Assembly (NCBI GenBank): GCA_044868295.1
Contig: JBIOWF010000308.1
Span: 1 to 16,142 of the forward strand
Length of the DNA stretch: 16,142 bases
Reading direction: 5' to 3'
Origin: JBIOWF01 sp044868295
GTDB taxonomy: Bacteria > Actinomycetota > Actinomycetes > Streptosporangiales > Streptosporangiaceae
Shown piece by piece: positions 1-8,221 of the stretch (position 1 is its first letter; each line of letters opens with the position of its first letter). The position numbers and the translations under genes are program-made. Below the pieces are notes generated by a model. That model saw only the letters and a list, made by a program, of their open reading frames with translations. It did no database searches and was not told the origin of the DNA.

Positions 1-113
1 GCCTCACATAATACCAAGGGATCAGTTAAGAAGCGTGCGTGTGTTTGATCCGAGACCTGCGGCGCCGTGCCGCGTTTCCTCCCCAGGGCTAAAACCCGGG
101 GTCTCCACGCTGG

Positions 114-763
114 AGGAATTCGATGAACAACCTGGCCTTCGGCCCCGCCGTGCTCGGCAACACCGTCGTGTGGAAGCCGGCCGAAAGCGCGTCGCTGGTC
201 GCGCACCTGTCCATGCGACTCCTGCGTGAGGCTACGTGGGCGCCGTGATCAACGCCCGGCAGCACGCCAAGCACGCCGAAGCGCTGGCGCGCGCCCGCGC
301 CGACCGGCTGGTCGTCGTCGGCGGCGAAACCGACGACACCACGGGCTGGTTCGTCGACCCGACCGTTCTCGAAGTCGACGACCCTTCCTCACCGTTCATG
401 ACCCAGGAGCTGTTCGCCCCGATCCTGACCACTTACGTCTACGATGACGCCACGTGGGACGACGTCCTGCGCGTCGTCGACGAATCCACGCCGTACGGCC
501 TCACCGGAGCGGTCTTCGCCGCCGATCCCGCCGCGATTCAGCAGGCCGACCAGAGACTGCGCTACACCGCCGGCAACTTCTACGTCAACGACAAACCCAC
601 CGGGTCCGTCGTCGGACAGCAGCCCTTCGGCGGCGCCAGGGCGTCCGGAACCAACGACAAGGCCGGCACCGTATGGAACATGATCCGCTTCGCCAGCCCG
701 AGGTCGATCAAGCGCAACCACCACCTCGTGCGCGACTACCGCTACCCGCATCTCGAGCCCTGA
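114..763 (+). pseudogene. pruA: Decayed 1-pyrroline-5-carboxylate (L-glutamate gamma-semialdehyde) dehydrogenase remnant
   Basis: Two pieces of one aldehyde dehydrogenase lie in different frames. The first (about 114-233) reads NNLAFGPAVLGNTVVWKP, the cofactor-domain segment that follows the PFNF motif in the P5C dehydrogenase family. It runs out of frame into a stop at 246-248. The second piece starts near 233 (YVGAVIN) and reads to the TGA at 761-763. It contains the family's C-terminal segments, including TAGNFYVNDKPTGSVVGQQPFGGARASGTNDKAG. The stretch that should lie between them, with the NAD-binding glycine motif, the general-base glutamate and the catalytic cysteine, is absent, roughly 130-150 codons by family length. 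The N-terminal part is also missing upstream of 114. An active enzyme would oxidise glutamate semialdehyde to glutamate in proline breakdown; this remnant cannot. Database pipelines may call 236-763 as a truncated CDS. An assembly error at about 230-236 is the main alternative. Confidence 0.85.
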
Positions 764-775
764 GAAACATGTCCC

Positions 776-2053
776 TTAGTCGGCGAACGCGTCCAGCAGG
801 CTGCGGCGCTGTGGCTCGGTGAGGTCACCCACGCGATGGTCTTCGTCGATGCCGCTTGCCGCCATCAGCGCGTCGACCTCGGCCGGGCTGCGACCGGGCA
901 GTGCCTGGAGAATCCCAACGACCGGGGCGCTCCGGGTGACCTCGTCGTCGCGGCCGAGCACCTCGGCCAGGCTGAGCCGGCCGGCCGTCACCGCCGCCCG
1001 TAACTCCTCGCCGTTCACCGGAGCCGACGCGGGCCGCACCGATGAGCCGTCCGGGCCCGATGACGGCACTACCTCCCCCTCATGCGGGCCCCGCGGAGTC
1101 GACGGCTCCCCTGGACCATCGGGACCGGCTATCGACCTGCTGTGGGTCATCCGCGCGATCGCGCCGATTCCGCCGACTCCACCGATTGTGCCGACCGCAC
1201 TGATCGCATCCATTTCATCGTGGTCATCGTGGTCGTGCAGCCCGTGCGCCGCGACGAGCAGGGCGCCGCTGGTGATGGAGATCGCGGCGGCGACGGCCAT
1301 GTGACGCCTGGACAGGCGGCCGTTCTCCTGGCTGCCGGCGGCGAGTTTCAGGCCGACGATGGCGGTGCGCAGGAGGACACCGGTCACCATGCCGAGCAGG
1401 ATCGGCACCGCCTTGCCGGGCAATGGGCTCACCTTGGCGACGACGACCCCCACCGCCGGGCTGGCGCAGGACACGACGAGCCATGGAGCCAGGCGTTGCC
1501 TAGCCATGCCCAGCAGTGCGGCCAGGGCCAGTCCCTCGCTGGCCGAGTGCACCATCAACGCGAGGACGACCACGACGGAGGCGGTCAGTGCCAGCGTGGC
1601 GCCCTCGATCGCCCGGTGCGTGGTGAGGGCGGCGGCGGTGCCCATCCCACCGAAGAGCGCGGCACCGACGGCCTCCTTCACACGGCGATGGCGGCCGGGC
1701 GCATGCCTGGCGATGTGCGGCCGGTTGATGGCCGGGCACACGCAGCCCTTCCTGGTGAAGTACGTGATCACCAGGAAGCCGAAGGCGATCGCGAGCCCGA
1801 CCCCCCAGAGCGGGACCCCGCTCTCGACCGCGTCACTCCATGCGTCCGGCAGGAGATCGGCCAGGGCGGTGACCAGCATCATCGACGAGGCGATGGCCAG
1901 CCAGACGGTCACTCTCGCGGAGTTGCGCCGGGCCAGCCAAGCACCGGCAAGGGTCGAGGCGGAAACCAGGAGCACGGCGGCCCACGCTCCCCCGGCGGTA
2001 GGTTCTCCTTCCAGAATCGGTCCCATCGCTCGTGTCCAACCGGTTAGCCACAT
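776..2053 (-). CDS. ZIP-family metal transporter with C-terminal IHF-like domain
   Basis: This 425-residue protein has about seven or eight hydrophobic segments between residues 23 and 270. Two carry ZIP-type metal-binding motifs, HRAIEG (146-151) and HSASEG (169-174), matching the paired H-x-x-x-E-G motifs of TM4 and TM5 in ZIP zinc/iron transporters. A CVC pair (104-106) and a His/Asp-rich cluster HGLHDHDDHD (270-279) could also bind metal. A Gly/Pro/Ser linker (about 285-345) follows. Residues 347-424 align by eye with actinobacterial integration host factor: SLAEVL, then LLxALPG-like ILQALPG, then GIDEDHRV, then an L-x(3)-Q-x(2)-SL-x(2)-F end. Such a DNA-binding module is not expected on a ZIP protein. 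The start ATG has only a weak AAGAGG-like site upstream; the in-frame ATG at residue 10 is possible. It converges with the dehydrogenase remnant 12 bp away. Metal specificity cannot be read from sequence. Confidence 0.8.
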   Translation of the reverse strand: MWLTGWTRAMGPILEGEPTAGGAWAAVLLVSASTLAGAWLARRNSARVTVWLAIASSMMLVTALADLLPDAWSDAVESGVPLWGVGLAIAFGFLVITYFTRKGCVCPAINRPHIARHAPGRHRRVKEAVGAALFGGMGTAAALTTHRAIEGATLALTASVVVVLALMVHSASEGLALAALLGMARQRLAPWLVVSCASPAVGVVVAKVSPLPGKAVPILLGMVTGVLLRTAIVGLKLAAGSQENGRLSRRHMAVAAAISITSGALLVAAHGLHDHDDHDEMDAISAVGTIGGVGGIGAIARMTHSRSIAGPDGPGEPSTPRGPHEGEVVPSSGPDGSSVRPASAPVNGEELRAAVTAGRLSLAEVLGRDDEVTRSAPVVGILQALPGRSPAEVDALMAASGIDEDHRVGDLTEPQRRSLLDAFAD

Positions 2054-2115
2054 TCTTCAAGCACCTCTTGTCGGCTGGTCAGGGGACGATTTCGATGTAC
2101 GCGCCGGCACGACCC

Positions 2116-2215
2116 GCGTGCCTTCACGAGCCATATGCCTCGCGACCCGCATGCCTCACAACCCCGCGTGCCTTCACGAGCCGCATGCCTTCACGAGCTG
2201 CATGCCGTTCTCGCC
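2116..2215. repeat. Imperfect 17-bp tandem repeat, six units
   Basis: Six head-to-tail units of 16-17 bp follow the plus-strand consensus GCRTGCCTTCACGAGCC. Approximate unit starts are 2116, 2133, 2149, 2166, 2183 and 2200. A 20-bp block, CCCGCGTGCCTTCACGAGCC, is identical at 2113-2132 and 2163-2182, exactly 50 bp apart. Most units carry GCATGC or a near variant. The array overlaps the last codons and stop of the phosphodiesterase gene and runs toward the ZIP gene start. On the minus strand the best-conserved units supply a TGA. It has no CRISPR-like spacers. Confidence 0.85.
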
Positions 2216-2994
2216 CATGCCAGGTAGGCGGGTGTGCGGTCGGTGACGACGCCGTTCACGCCGTAGGCGGCCAGGCGGCGCCAGGCGCCCCGGTCGTTGG
2301 GGGTCCACGCGTAGACGTCCACGCCGTCGTGCAGGTACTCGCGAACGCGCGCCCGGGTCAGGCTGTCGTACCGGATTGCGACGAAGGCGAAATTCCGGAC
2401 GCGCGAAGGCCGTGGCGCGGAGTCGGAAAGGAGGCCCTTGGGGGCGGGGATGGATCTCACGGCCCGCAGCGCCGAGACCGAAAACGACATCAGGCTCGCC
2501 CACCGGTACGCGTTCAGCCGCCGGTATTGGTCGCGTAACGAGCGGAGATCCCTGGCGTCGGGCACCTGCTTGAGCTCGACCAGCACATGGCCGCCTCGGT
2601 CCCGGATGACTTCCAGCGCCGCGGCCAAAGTCGCGGGCCGCTGGCCGTCGGCGGTGCGCAACGTGCGGAAGCGGGCCAGCGTCATGTCCGCGACGCGGCC
2701 GGTACCAGTGGTCGTACGGTCGACCGTGGCGTCGTGCATCAGCACCGGATGGTGATCCTTGGTGAAGTGCACGTCGAGCTCCACCTCGTCGGAGCCCGCG
2801 TCCAGCGCCCCCTCGAACGCCCTGATCGTGTTCTCCGGCCCCGCCGACCGGTAGCCCCGGTGGGACACGACGCCCGGCGCCGAGCACGAGGCCGAAGCGG
2901 CGGCCGCGCCCGTGGTGGGCGTGCCGACGGCCATGAGCCAGCCGGCGGCGGCGCAGACGGTCGGTACGAAGGTGATCCGCTTGGCGGTCGCCAC
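2191..2994 (-). CDS. Secreted glycerophosphodiester phosphodiesterase
   Basis: This GDPD-family enzyme hydrolyses glycerophosphodiesters to glycerol 3-phosphate and an alcohol. Numbered from an upstream GTG at 3024, the catalytic signature is SHRGYRSAGPENT (H55, R56, E64), then E82 and D84 in VELDVHFTKD, then PVLMHD (H97, D98). The rest has the TIM-barrel order of the family, with a late YAWTPND strand. The N-terminus is a signal peptide: basic ATAKR, a hydrophobic core, then an Ala-rich cleavage region, so the protein is probably exported. I place the start at GTG 2994 because AAGGGA lies 6 nt upstream of it. The GTG at 3024 has no clear ribosome binding site and would add ten basic residues. 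The last codons and the stop lie inside the 17-bp repeat array. It faces away from the acetate kinase gene and probably has its own promoter in the AT-rich gap. Confidence 0.9.
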   Translation of the reverse strand: MATAKRITFVPTVCAAAGWLMAVGTPTTGAAAASASCSAPGVVSHRGYRSAGPENTIRAFEGALDAGSDEVELDVHFTKDHHPVLMHDATVDRTTTGTGRVADMTLARFRTLRTADGQRPATLAAALEVIRDRGGHVLVELKQVPDARDLRSLRDQYRRLNAYRWASLMSFSVSALRAVRSIPAPKGLLSDSAPRPSRVRNFAFVAIRYDSLTRARVREYLHDGVDVYAWTPNDRGAWRRLAAYGVNGVVTDRTPAYLAWARTACSS

Positions 2995-3117
2995 AATGTG
3001 TCCCTTCGCTCGCGCCGTCTTCACCGGGCCAGAGCCCGGCGAGCCGGTCAGATGAGAGGCCGGCCACCCGGTATCCTCACGAAGAGTAGTTCTCCAATTA
3101 CTAATTGTTTACACATC

Positions 3118-3131
3118 TGAGCGGTCGCTCA
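3118..3131. promoter_or_regulatory. Candidate operator palindrome, TetR-like
   Basis: TGAGCGGTCGCTCA has perfect 6-bp arms around a 2-bp centre, a shape common among TetR-family operators. It falls between the possible -35 (3108-3113) and where a -10 of the acetate kinase promoter would be, so a bound repressor would block transcription. No TetR gene is present in the window, so the regulator would act from elsewhere. The assignment rests on shape only. Confidence 0.35.
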
Positions 3132-3144
3132 TCTGTCGTTTGCC

Positions 3145-3185
3145 CGCCGTTCATTCGTTCCGCCGTTCATTCGTTCCGCCGTTCA
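3145..3185. repeat. 16-bp tandem repeat, about 2.5 copies
   Basis: CGCCGTTCATTCGTTC occurs exactly at 3145-3160 and 3161-3176, followed by a 9-bp partial copy at 3177-3185. It lies upstream of the acetate kinase start, in what would be the leader or upstream promoter DNA. No function can be assigned. Confidence 0.8.
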
Positions 3186-3299
3186 CCTGCGCCGCCGTTC
3201 GACGGACGGCCCGTTGCCGCGCGTGGTCGGCCAGGGAGACGATCACGAGCGGCCGCTTGGCGGCGTTTGCTCCTGCTTTCTCGGGGGACACGGACAGCT

Positions 3300-4397
3300 A
3301 TGACGCCGGTGGTGCTGACCGTCAACGCTGGGTCGTCGAGCCTCCAGCTGCATCTGATCAAGGAAGACCAGGTGCTGTGGGCCGAGCACGGCGAGGAGAG
3401 ACCTGACCCGGAGAAGGCCGAGCGGACGCTGTCGGACTTCCTGGCGAAGGCGGCCGGGCTCGACGTCGCCCTGGTCGGGCATCGCCTCGTGCACGGTGGC
3501 GATGCCGTGCGCACTCCGACGATCGTCGACAACGAGGTGCTGGCGGCGGTGCGCGGGTACGCGGATCTCGCGCCGCTCCACGTGCCACCCGCGCTCGCGC
3601 TCGTCGAAGCCGCCCGGCGCACGCTGCCGTCGGTGCCGCAGGTGCTCTGCCCGGACACGGCCTTCCACGCCGGCCTCCCGGAGATCGCCAGGACCTATGC
3701 CCTCCCATCCGAGTGGAGACGCGAGTACGGCTTGCGCCGCTACGGCTTCCACGGGCTTTCCTACGCCTGGGCCACCCGCCGAGCGGCGGAGCTCCTCGAC
3801 CGGCCGGTCTCGGAGTTGGACATGGTCCTCGCGCACCTCGGCGGCGGGTCCTCGGTCTGCGCGGTACGCCGGGGGGTGAGTGTGGACACGTCGATGGGGT
3901 TCACGCCGTTGGAAGGCGTGCCGATGAGCAAGCGGTCGGGCAGTGTCGACCCCGGCATGCTGCTGTGGTTGCTCTGCGGCTCACGCCTGTCACTTGAGGA
4001 GCTGCGCGAGGGGCTGGAGCACCGGTCGGGCCTCCTCGGGCTCTCCGACGGGAGGTCGGGAGACACTCGGCAGCTGGTGGCCGCGGGCGACAAGGCGGCC
4101 ACTCTGGCACTCGACGTGTTCGTCCACCGGGTGAGCCGGGAGTTCGCGGCGGCGGCCACGAGCCTGGAGCGGCTTGACGCGATCGTCTTCACCGGCGAGA
4201 TCGGGTGGGACCAGCCGGAGATCCGCGACGGTGTGTGCGGCAGGCTCGGGCTGCTCGGCGTCGTCCCGCCGGCGCTCCACGAAGTCAACACCGATGGTTT
4301 CGTCAGCCCGCCCGGCGCCGCCGTACCCGTGCTGGTGATCGAGCCGCGAGAGGAGCTTGAGGTCGCCCGCGAAGCCCTCACCCTGTTCGGGCGATGA
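3300..4397 (+). CDS. ackA: Acetate/propionate kinase family protein with atypical active-site residues
   Basis: This 365-residue cytoplasmic kinase of the ASKHA fold would interconvert acetate plus ATP and acetyl phosphate plus ADP. It has VNAGSSS (N9), GHRLVHGG (R62), LAPLHVPP (H94), the catalytic CPDTAFH (D119), RRYGFHG (H151), LAHLGGGSS (H179), MSKRSG (R212) and the closing REEL motif. These match the N7, R91, H123, D148, H180, H208 and R241 positions known from the Methanosarcina enzyme. Two positions differ: the usual HLGNG is HLGGG (G182), and the usual IGEN, whose Glu is a metal/active-site residue, is IGWD (W303). It is shorter than the usual 400 or so residues. The start is the ATG at 3300, not a longer upstream frame, because homology begins there. 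No phosphotransacetylase or phosphoketolase gene is nearby, so the partner reaction is unknown. The substrate may differ from acetate. Confidence 0.85.
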   Translation: MTPVVLTVNAGSSSLQLHLIKEDQVLWAEHGEERPDPEKAERTLSDFLAKAAGLDVALVGHRLVHGGDAVRTPTIVDNEVLAAVRGYADLAPLHVPPALALVEAARRTLPSVPQVLCPDTAFHAGLPEIARTYALPSEWRREYGLRRYGFHGLSYAWATRRAAELLDRPVSELDMVLAHLGGGSSVCAVRRGVSVDTSMGFTPLEGVPMSKRSGSVDPGMLLWLLCGSRLSLEELREGLEHRSGLLGLSDGRSGDTRQLVAAGDKAATLALDVFVHRVSREFAAAATSLERLDAIVFTGEIGWDQPEIRDGVCGRLGLLGVVPPALHEVNTDGFVSPPGAAVPVLVIEPREELEVAREALTLFGR

Positions 4398-4520
4398 GGC
4401 CCCATGATCATGCCACCCACGCCGTGATGAAGGCAGATGGGTGGGAACGGGCCGAGGCCATGACCCTCTCGACCGTGGCCGCTGGGGCCGGGTCGTGAGA
4501 GGCATGGCCTGATTCCGAGG

Positions 4521-4538
4521 AGCGGGCGGATCCCCGCT
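4521..4538. terminator. Possible stem-loop between convergent genes
   Basis: AGCGGG and CCCGCT form a perfect 6-bp stem with a 6-nt loop, in the 151-bp gap between the converging acetate kinase and secreted-protein genes. There is no U-tract on either strand, so it is only a weak candidate for a two-way terminator. The rest of the gap shows nothing recognisable. Confidence 0.3.
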
Positions 4539-4548
4539 AGCCCGTCGA

Positions 4549-5160
4549 CTACGCCGGCTGGTCCGAGGTCGCCTGGGCTTCCGCGATGGAACGTGCCTCT
4601 GCCGCGGCGCCGTTCCCGCCGTTCCCGCCGTTCCCGCCGTTCTCCTTGTGGCACTCGATGAAGCCCACTCCGAGGCACCGGAGCGAGGGCACGATTTTCT
4701 TACGCACCTTGAGCGTGGTGTCCAGTCGGCTGATCAGATCGATGTGCCGCACCAGGGTGTGCTCGTCGACCTCGACCTTCAGGCACTTCAGCCAGACGGC
4801 CCGGACGCCCCGCCTGGAGTCGAACGTGACCGTTTCCGTGTCGTACCCGTAGCCGTCATCGTCGAGCCCGATGCCCAGCTCCCTGCTGTGGCGCCTCGAA
4901 CCCGCCGGGTTGAACGCGCTGGTGGCGACGATCGCATCGGTCGCCTCCAGGGGACAGCGCACGATCACGCGCACATCGGTGTCCCGACGCGGATTCCAGG
5001 GCGAAATGCGAAGCGCGGTCACATCCTTGCGCACGGTGACGGCGCCCGAGGGCACTCCATCCTTGGTGTGCCGGGGCCCCGCCTTCTCGGCGGACGCCGT
5101 GGCAACACCCGGAAGCATGACGAGGGCTGCGATTGCTCCTACCCCTACGGCCAAACGCAT
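4549..5160 (-). CDS. Small secreted protein of unknown function
   Basis: The 203-residue product starts with a clear signal peptide, hydrophobic to about residue 20 with likely cleavage after ATASA (24). The start is well supported by AGGAGG about 5 nt upstream of the ATG. The mature part has four cysteines (69, 126, 162, 170), which could form two disulfides. A middle region (about 47-130) with alternating short strands resembles the beta-sandwich secreted proteins common in actinomycetes; this likeness is an impression only. The C-terminus is GGNGGNGGNG followed by an Ala/Glu-rich tail. No catalytic motif, sortase signal or membrane anchor was seen, so it is probably released outside the cell or held at the wall by contacts I cannot identify. 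It is transcribed alone, converging on the acetate kinase gene. Confidence 0.75.
   Translation of the reverse strand: MRLAVGVGAIAALVMLPGVATASAEKAGPRHTKDGVPSGAVTVRKDVTALRISPWNPRRDTDVRVIVRCPLEATDAIVATSAFNPAGSRRHSRELGIGLDDDGYGYDTETVTFDSRRGVRAVWLKCLKVEVDEHTLVRHIDLISRLDTTLKVRKKIVPSLRCLGVGFIECHKENGGNGGNGGNGAAAEARSIAEAQATSDQPA
4609..4644. repeat. 9-bp tandem repeat inside the secreted-protein gene
   Basis: GCCGTTCCC is repeated three times, plus a variant GCCGTTCTC. On the minus strand this encodes the Gly-Gly-Asn repeats near the C-terminus of the secreted protein. The unit is a multiple of three, so copy-number change would alter tail length without breaking the frame. Confidence 0.85.
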
Positions 5161-5412
5161 GTGGTCCTCCTACCGGGCGTGCGCCCGATCTCTAACGACG
5201 TGTCGCCGTCGGGCGCCGCGAAGCGCCGACAACGTTGGAGGGTTGATGCACACGGATGACCCGGCCGTAGCATCCCGCCTGACCTGGCGAGTTGTCTCAG
5301 TATGCCGACAGCGCCACGGTAAAGGAGGGGAGGCCACGCCGAGGCGGAGATCATTTTTCACCCCGTCCGCGGTCGAAGCTCCGTCAAGAGAGCTCGGTCG
5401 AGGAGAGCGCCT
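5161..5412. other. Intergenic region downstream of gluconokinase
   Basis: This 252-bp gap lies between the gluconokinase stop and the start of the secreted-protein gene, both on the minus strand. It holds the AGGAGG ribosome binding site of the secreted-protein gene and, at its right end, part of a 21-bp direct repeat. I see no convincing promoter boxes, terminator stem with U-tract, or small gene. Confidence 0.4.
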
Positions 5413-5442
5413 TCAGGAGTTCGAGGAGAGCTCCTTCAGGAG
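5399..5442. repeat. 21-bp direct repeat at the gluconokinase 3' end
   Basis: Two copies (5399-5419 and 5422-5442) differ at one base and are 23 bp apart. The shared core includes CGAGGAGAGC and CCTTCAGGAG. One copy encodes the final residues of the gluconokinase; the other supplies the current stop in a shifted frame. Confidence 0.85.
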
Positions 5443-6893
5443 AAGATGGGCTCGCTCGACGAGGTGCCGGGTGTCGCTCATGCGGCGTGCCGCCGGCGCG
5501 TCGGGCCGGACGATCCTGCCCGGCCGAGGGATCCGCGCGGCCTCGTCGAGGGACGGCAGCGCGCCCAGCGCGTGCCAGCCCAGCAGTGCCGCCCCGAATC
5601 CGGAGCCGGCGGACTCGTGGGTGACGTCCAGCGGCATGTCCAGGGCGGCGGCGAGCACGTCCGCCCACACTGGGGCGCGGAACGCTCCACCGGTCGCCCG
5701 TACGGTCCCGACCTTCCCTCCGGCCGCCAGCACGGAGTCGCGAACCAGCGCCAGCTGCTGCGCCACGCCTTCGATCAAGGCTCTGGTGATCGCGGCCCTG
5801 CCGTGCTCCCGGCGCAGGCCGATCAGGGCCCCCGTGGCGTCGGCGTCCCACCAGGGCGCCCGCTCTCCGAGGAGGTACGGCAGCGCGATCAAGCCTTCGG
5901 CGCCCGGCTCGACCGCCACCGCCTCTTCGAGCAGCTGGGCGATGGGGACGCCGGCGAGCGACTCGGCGGCCCACTGGGCCACCACGCCCGCGTTGCTGAC
6001 CGCGCCGCCCGTCACCCACAGGTCGTCCGCGAGATAGTAGCAGAAAACGCGGCACTGCTCGTCCACGGCGGGACTGTCACGGATGACCCGCAACGCTCCG
6101 CTGGTTCCGACTGAGAGCGCGGCCGTCCCCGGCCTGATCGCCCCGACGCCGAGGTTGGCCAACGGACCGTCGCCCGCGCCGACCACCACGGGCAGCCCGG
6201 CCGGGAGGCCGACGAGCCGGGCCGCGTCCACGCCCAGAGGCAGGACCGTCGTCGGCTCGACGAGCTCGGGCAATCGTCCTTCCGGCACTCCGGCGATGCT
6301 CAGAGCGGGCCGATGCCAGACCCGCCGATGGATGTCGAGCAGCCCGGTGCCCGAGGCGCATGAAAGATCGGTGACCATTCGGCCGGTGAGCCGATGAAGC
6401 ACGAAATCCTTGAGCCCGCACCAGTGCGCCACAGTGCGCGAGAGCTCGGGCTGCTCCGTGGCGAACCAGGCCAGTTTCGTGAGCGGTGACATGGGGTGCA
6501 CCGGCGTGCCGGTCGCACGATGGGGTTCGCTGCCGTGTTCCGCGCGGATCCGGCGGCTGATCTCCGAGGAGCGGGTGTCGGCCCAGCTCAGTGCGTCGGT
6601 CAGCGGCGCTCCGGCGGCGTCGAGGCCGAGCAGCGTATGCATGGCCGCGCTGAACGACAGCCCTCGGACGGCATGACCGTCCGACTCCCGCCTGGCCACG
6701 CTCTCGCGTACCGCGTCCACGACGGCGTCCAGCACCGCCAGGGGGTCGTGGACCGCCTCGTCGCGGCGTCCGGCGCGGAGCGGGCAGGGGCGTTCGACAG
6801 TGTCGATCACCTGGAAGGCGCGGTCCACCGCGACGACCTTGGTGGCCGTGGTGCCCAGGTCCAGCCCGAGCACCACCTCGCGAGCCTCGGATG

Positions 6894-6897
<4 letters not shown>
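5413..6897 (-). CDS. gntK: Gluconokinase, FGGY family
   Basis: This 494-residue sugar kinase probably phosphorylates D-gluconate to 6-phosphogluconate, feeding the pentose phosphate pathway. It has the FGGY nucleotide motif DLGTTATK (13-20), the segment HPMSPLTKLAW (134-144) typical of gluconate kinases, the catalytic Asp in GAGDGPLANLG (D243), and GTSGALR (264-270) in the second domain. Length is normal for the family. Its ATG overlaps the TGA of the preceding 2-hydroxyacid dehydrogenase gene by ATGA, so the two are probably translated together. The neighbouring idonate and gluconate 5-dehydrogenase-like genes support gluconate over xylulose as substrate. The 3' end carries a near-perfect direct repeat whose 23-bp offset shifts the frame, so the protein ends LKELSSNS where an older frame would read LLKALSSTELS. 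Xylulokinase is the main alternative. Confidence 0.88.
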
Positions 6898-8033
<1,136 letters not shown>

Positions 8034-8062
8034 TCTCAACCGCTCCTCAGTCCAGGAAGTCC

Positions 8063-8116
8063 AGAATATGGAACTCTGTTCAAAACTTGACGCAGGCGTT
8101 CCCCTGATCGGGGAAC
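8063..8116 (-). promoter_or_regulatory. Candidate promoter and operators of the dehydrogenase-gluconokinase pair
   Basis: In the 188-bp gap before the 2-hydroxyacid dehydrogenase, minus-strand TATTCT (8068-8063) could be a -10, with a weak GTCAAG -35 17 nt upstream. Between them lies GGAACTCTGTTC (8070-8081), whose minus-strand GAACAG core recurs in front of the IclR gene. Further upstream is the perfect palindrome GTTCCCCTGATCGGGGAAC (8098-8116; 7-bp arms, 5-nt centre). Both fit operator sites, most simply for the adjacent IclR protein. The palindrome could instead be a terminator-like stem after the IclR gene, though it has no U-tract. Confidence 0.45.
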
Positions 8117-8221
8117 GGGTCTGTTTACAGCAGTTACCAGTAAGCGCCCCTCGGATCTTCGCGACGCGGCGAAGCGCCGTACGGCGACGACAGCGGGCGG
8201 GAGGACCCGAAAGGACACGAT

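Larger units (their letters stand above)
2995..3299. promoter_or_regulatory. Divergent control region between phosphodiesterase and acetate kinase genes
   Basis: No gene was recognised in this stretch of about 300 bp. Its centre (about 3085-3120) is clearly AT-rich in a GC-rich setting, with CCAATTACTAATTG at 3094-3107, as expected for divergent promoters. TTTACA (3108-3113) could be a -35 for the plus-strand gene; 17 nt later the -10 match is poor. A GGGGGA at 3283-3288 is the likely ribosome binding site of the acetate kinase gene, with 11 nt to its ATG. Confidence 0.45.

Noticed and set aside
2116..2215. CRISPR array
   Set aside because: The units are head to tail with no unique spacers, and no cas gene is nearby.
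1082..2246. Long plus-strand frames opposite the ZIP transporter gene
   Set aside because: They are Arg/Gly/Pro-rich, have no recognisable motifs and mirror the minus-strand gene, as expected in high-GC DNA.
5292..5624. Small plus-strand frame near the gluconokinase 3' end
   Set aside because: It overlaps the gluconokinase antisense, is Arg-rich and has no supporting motif.
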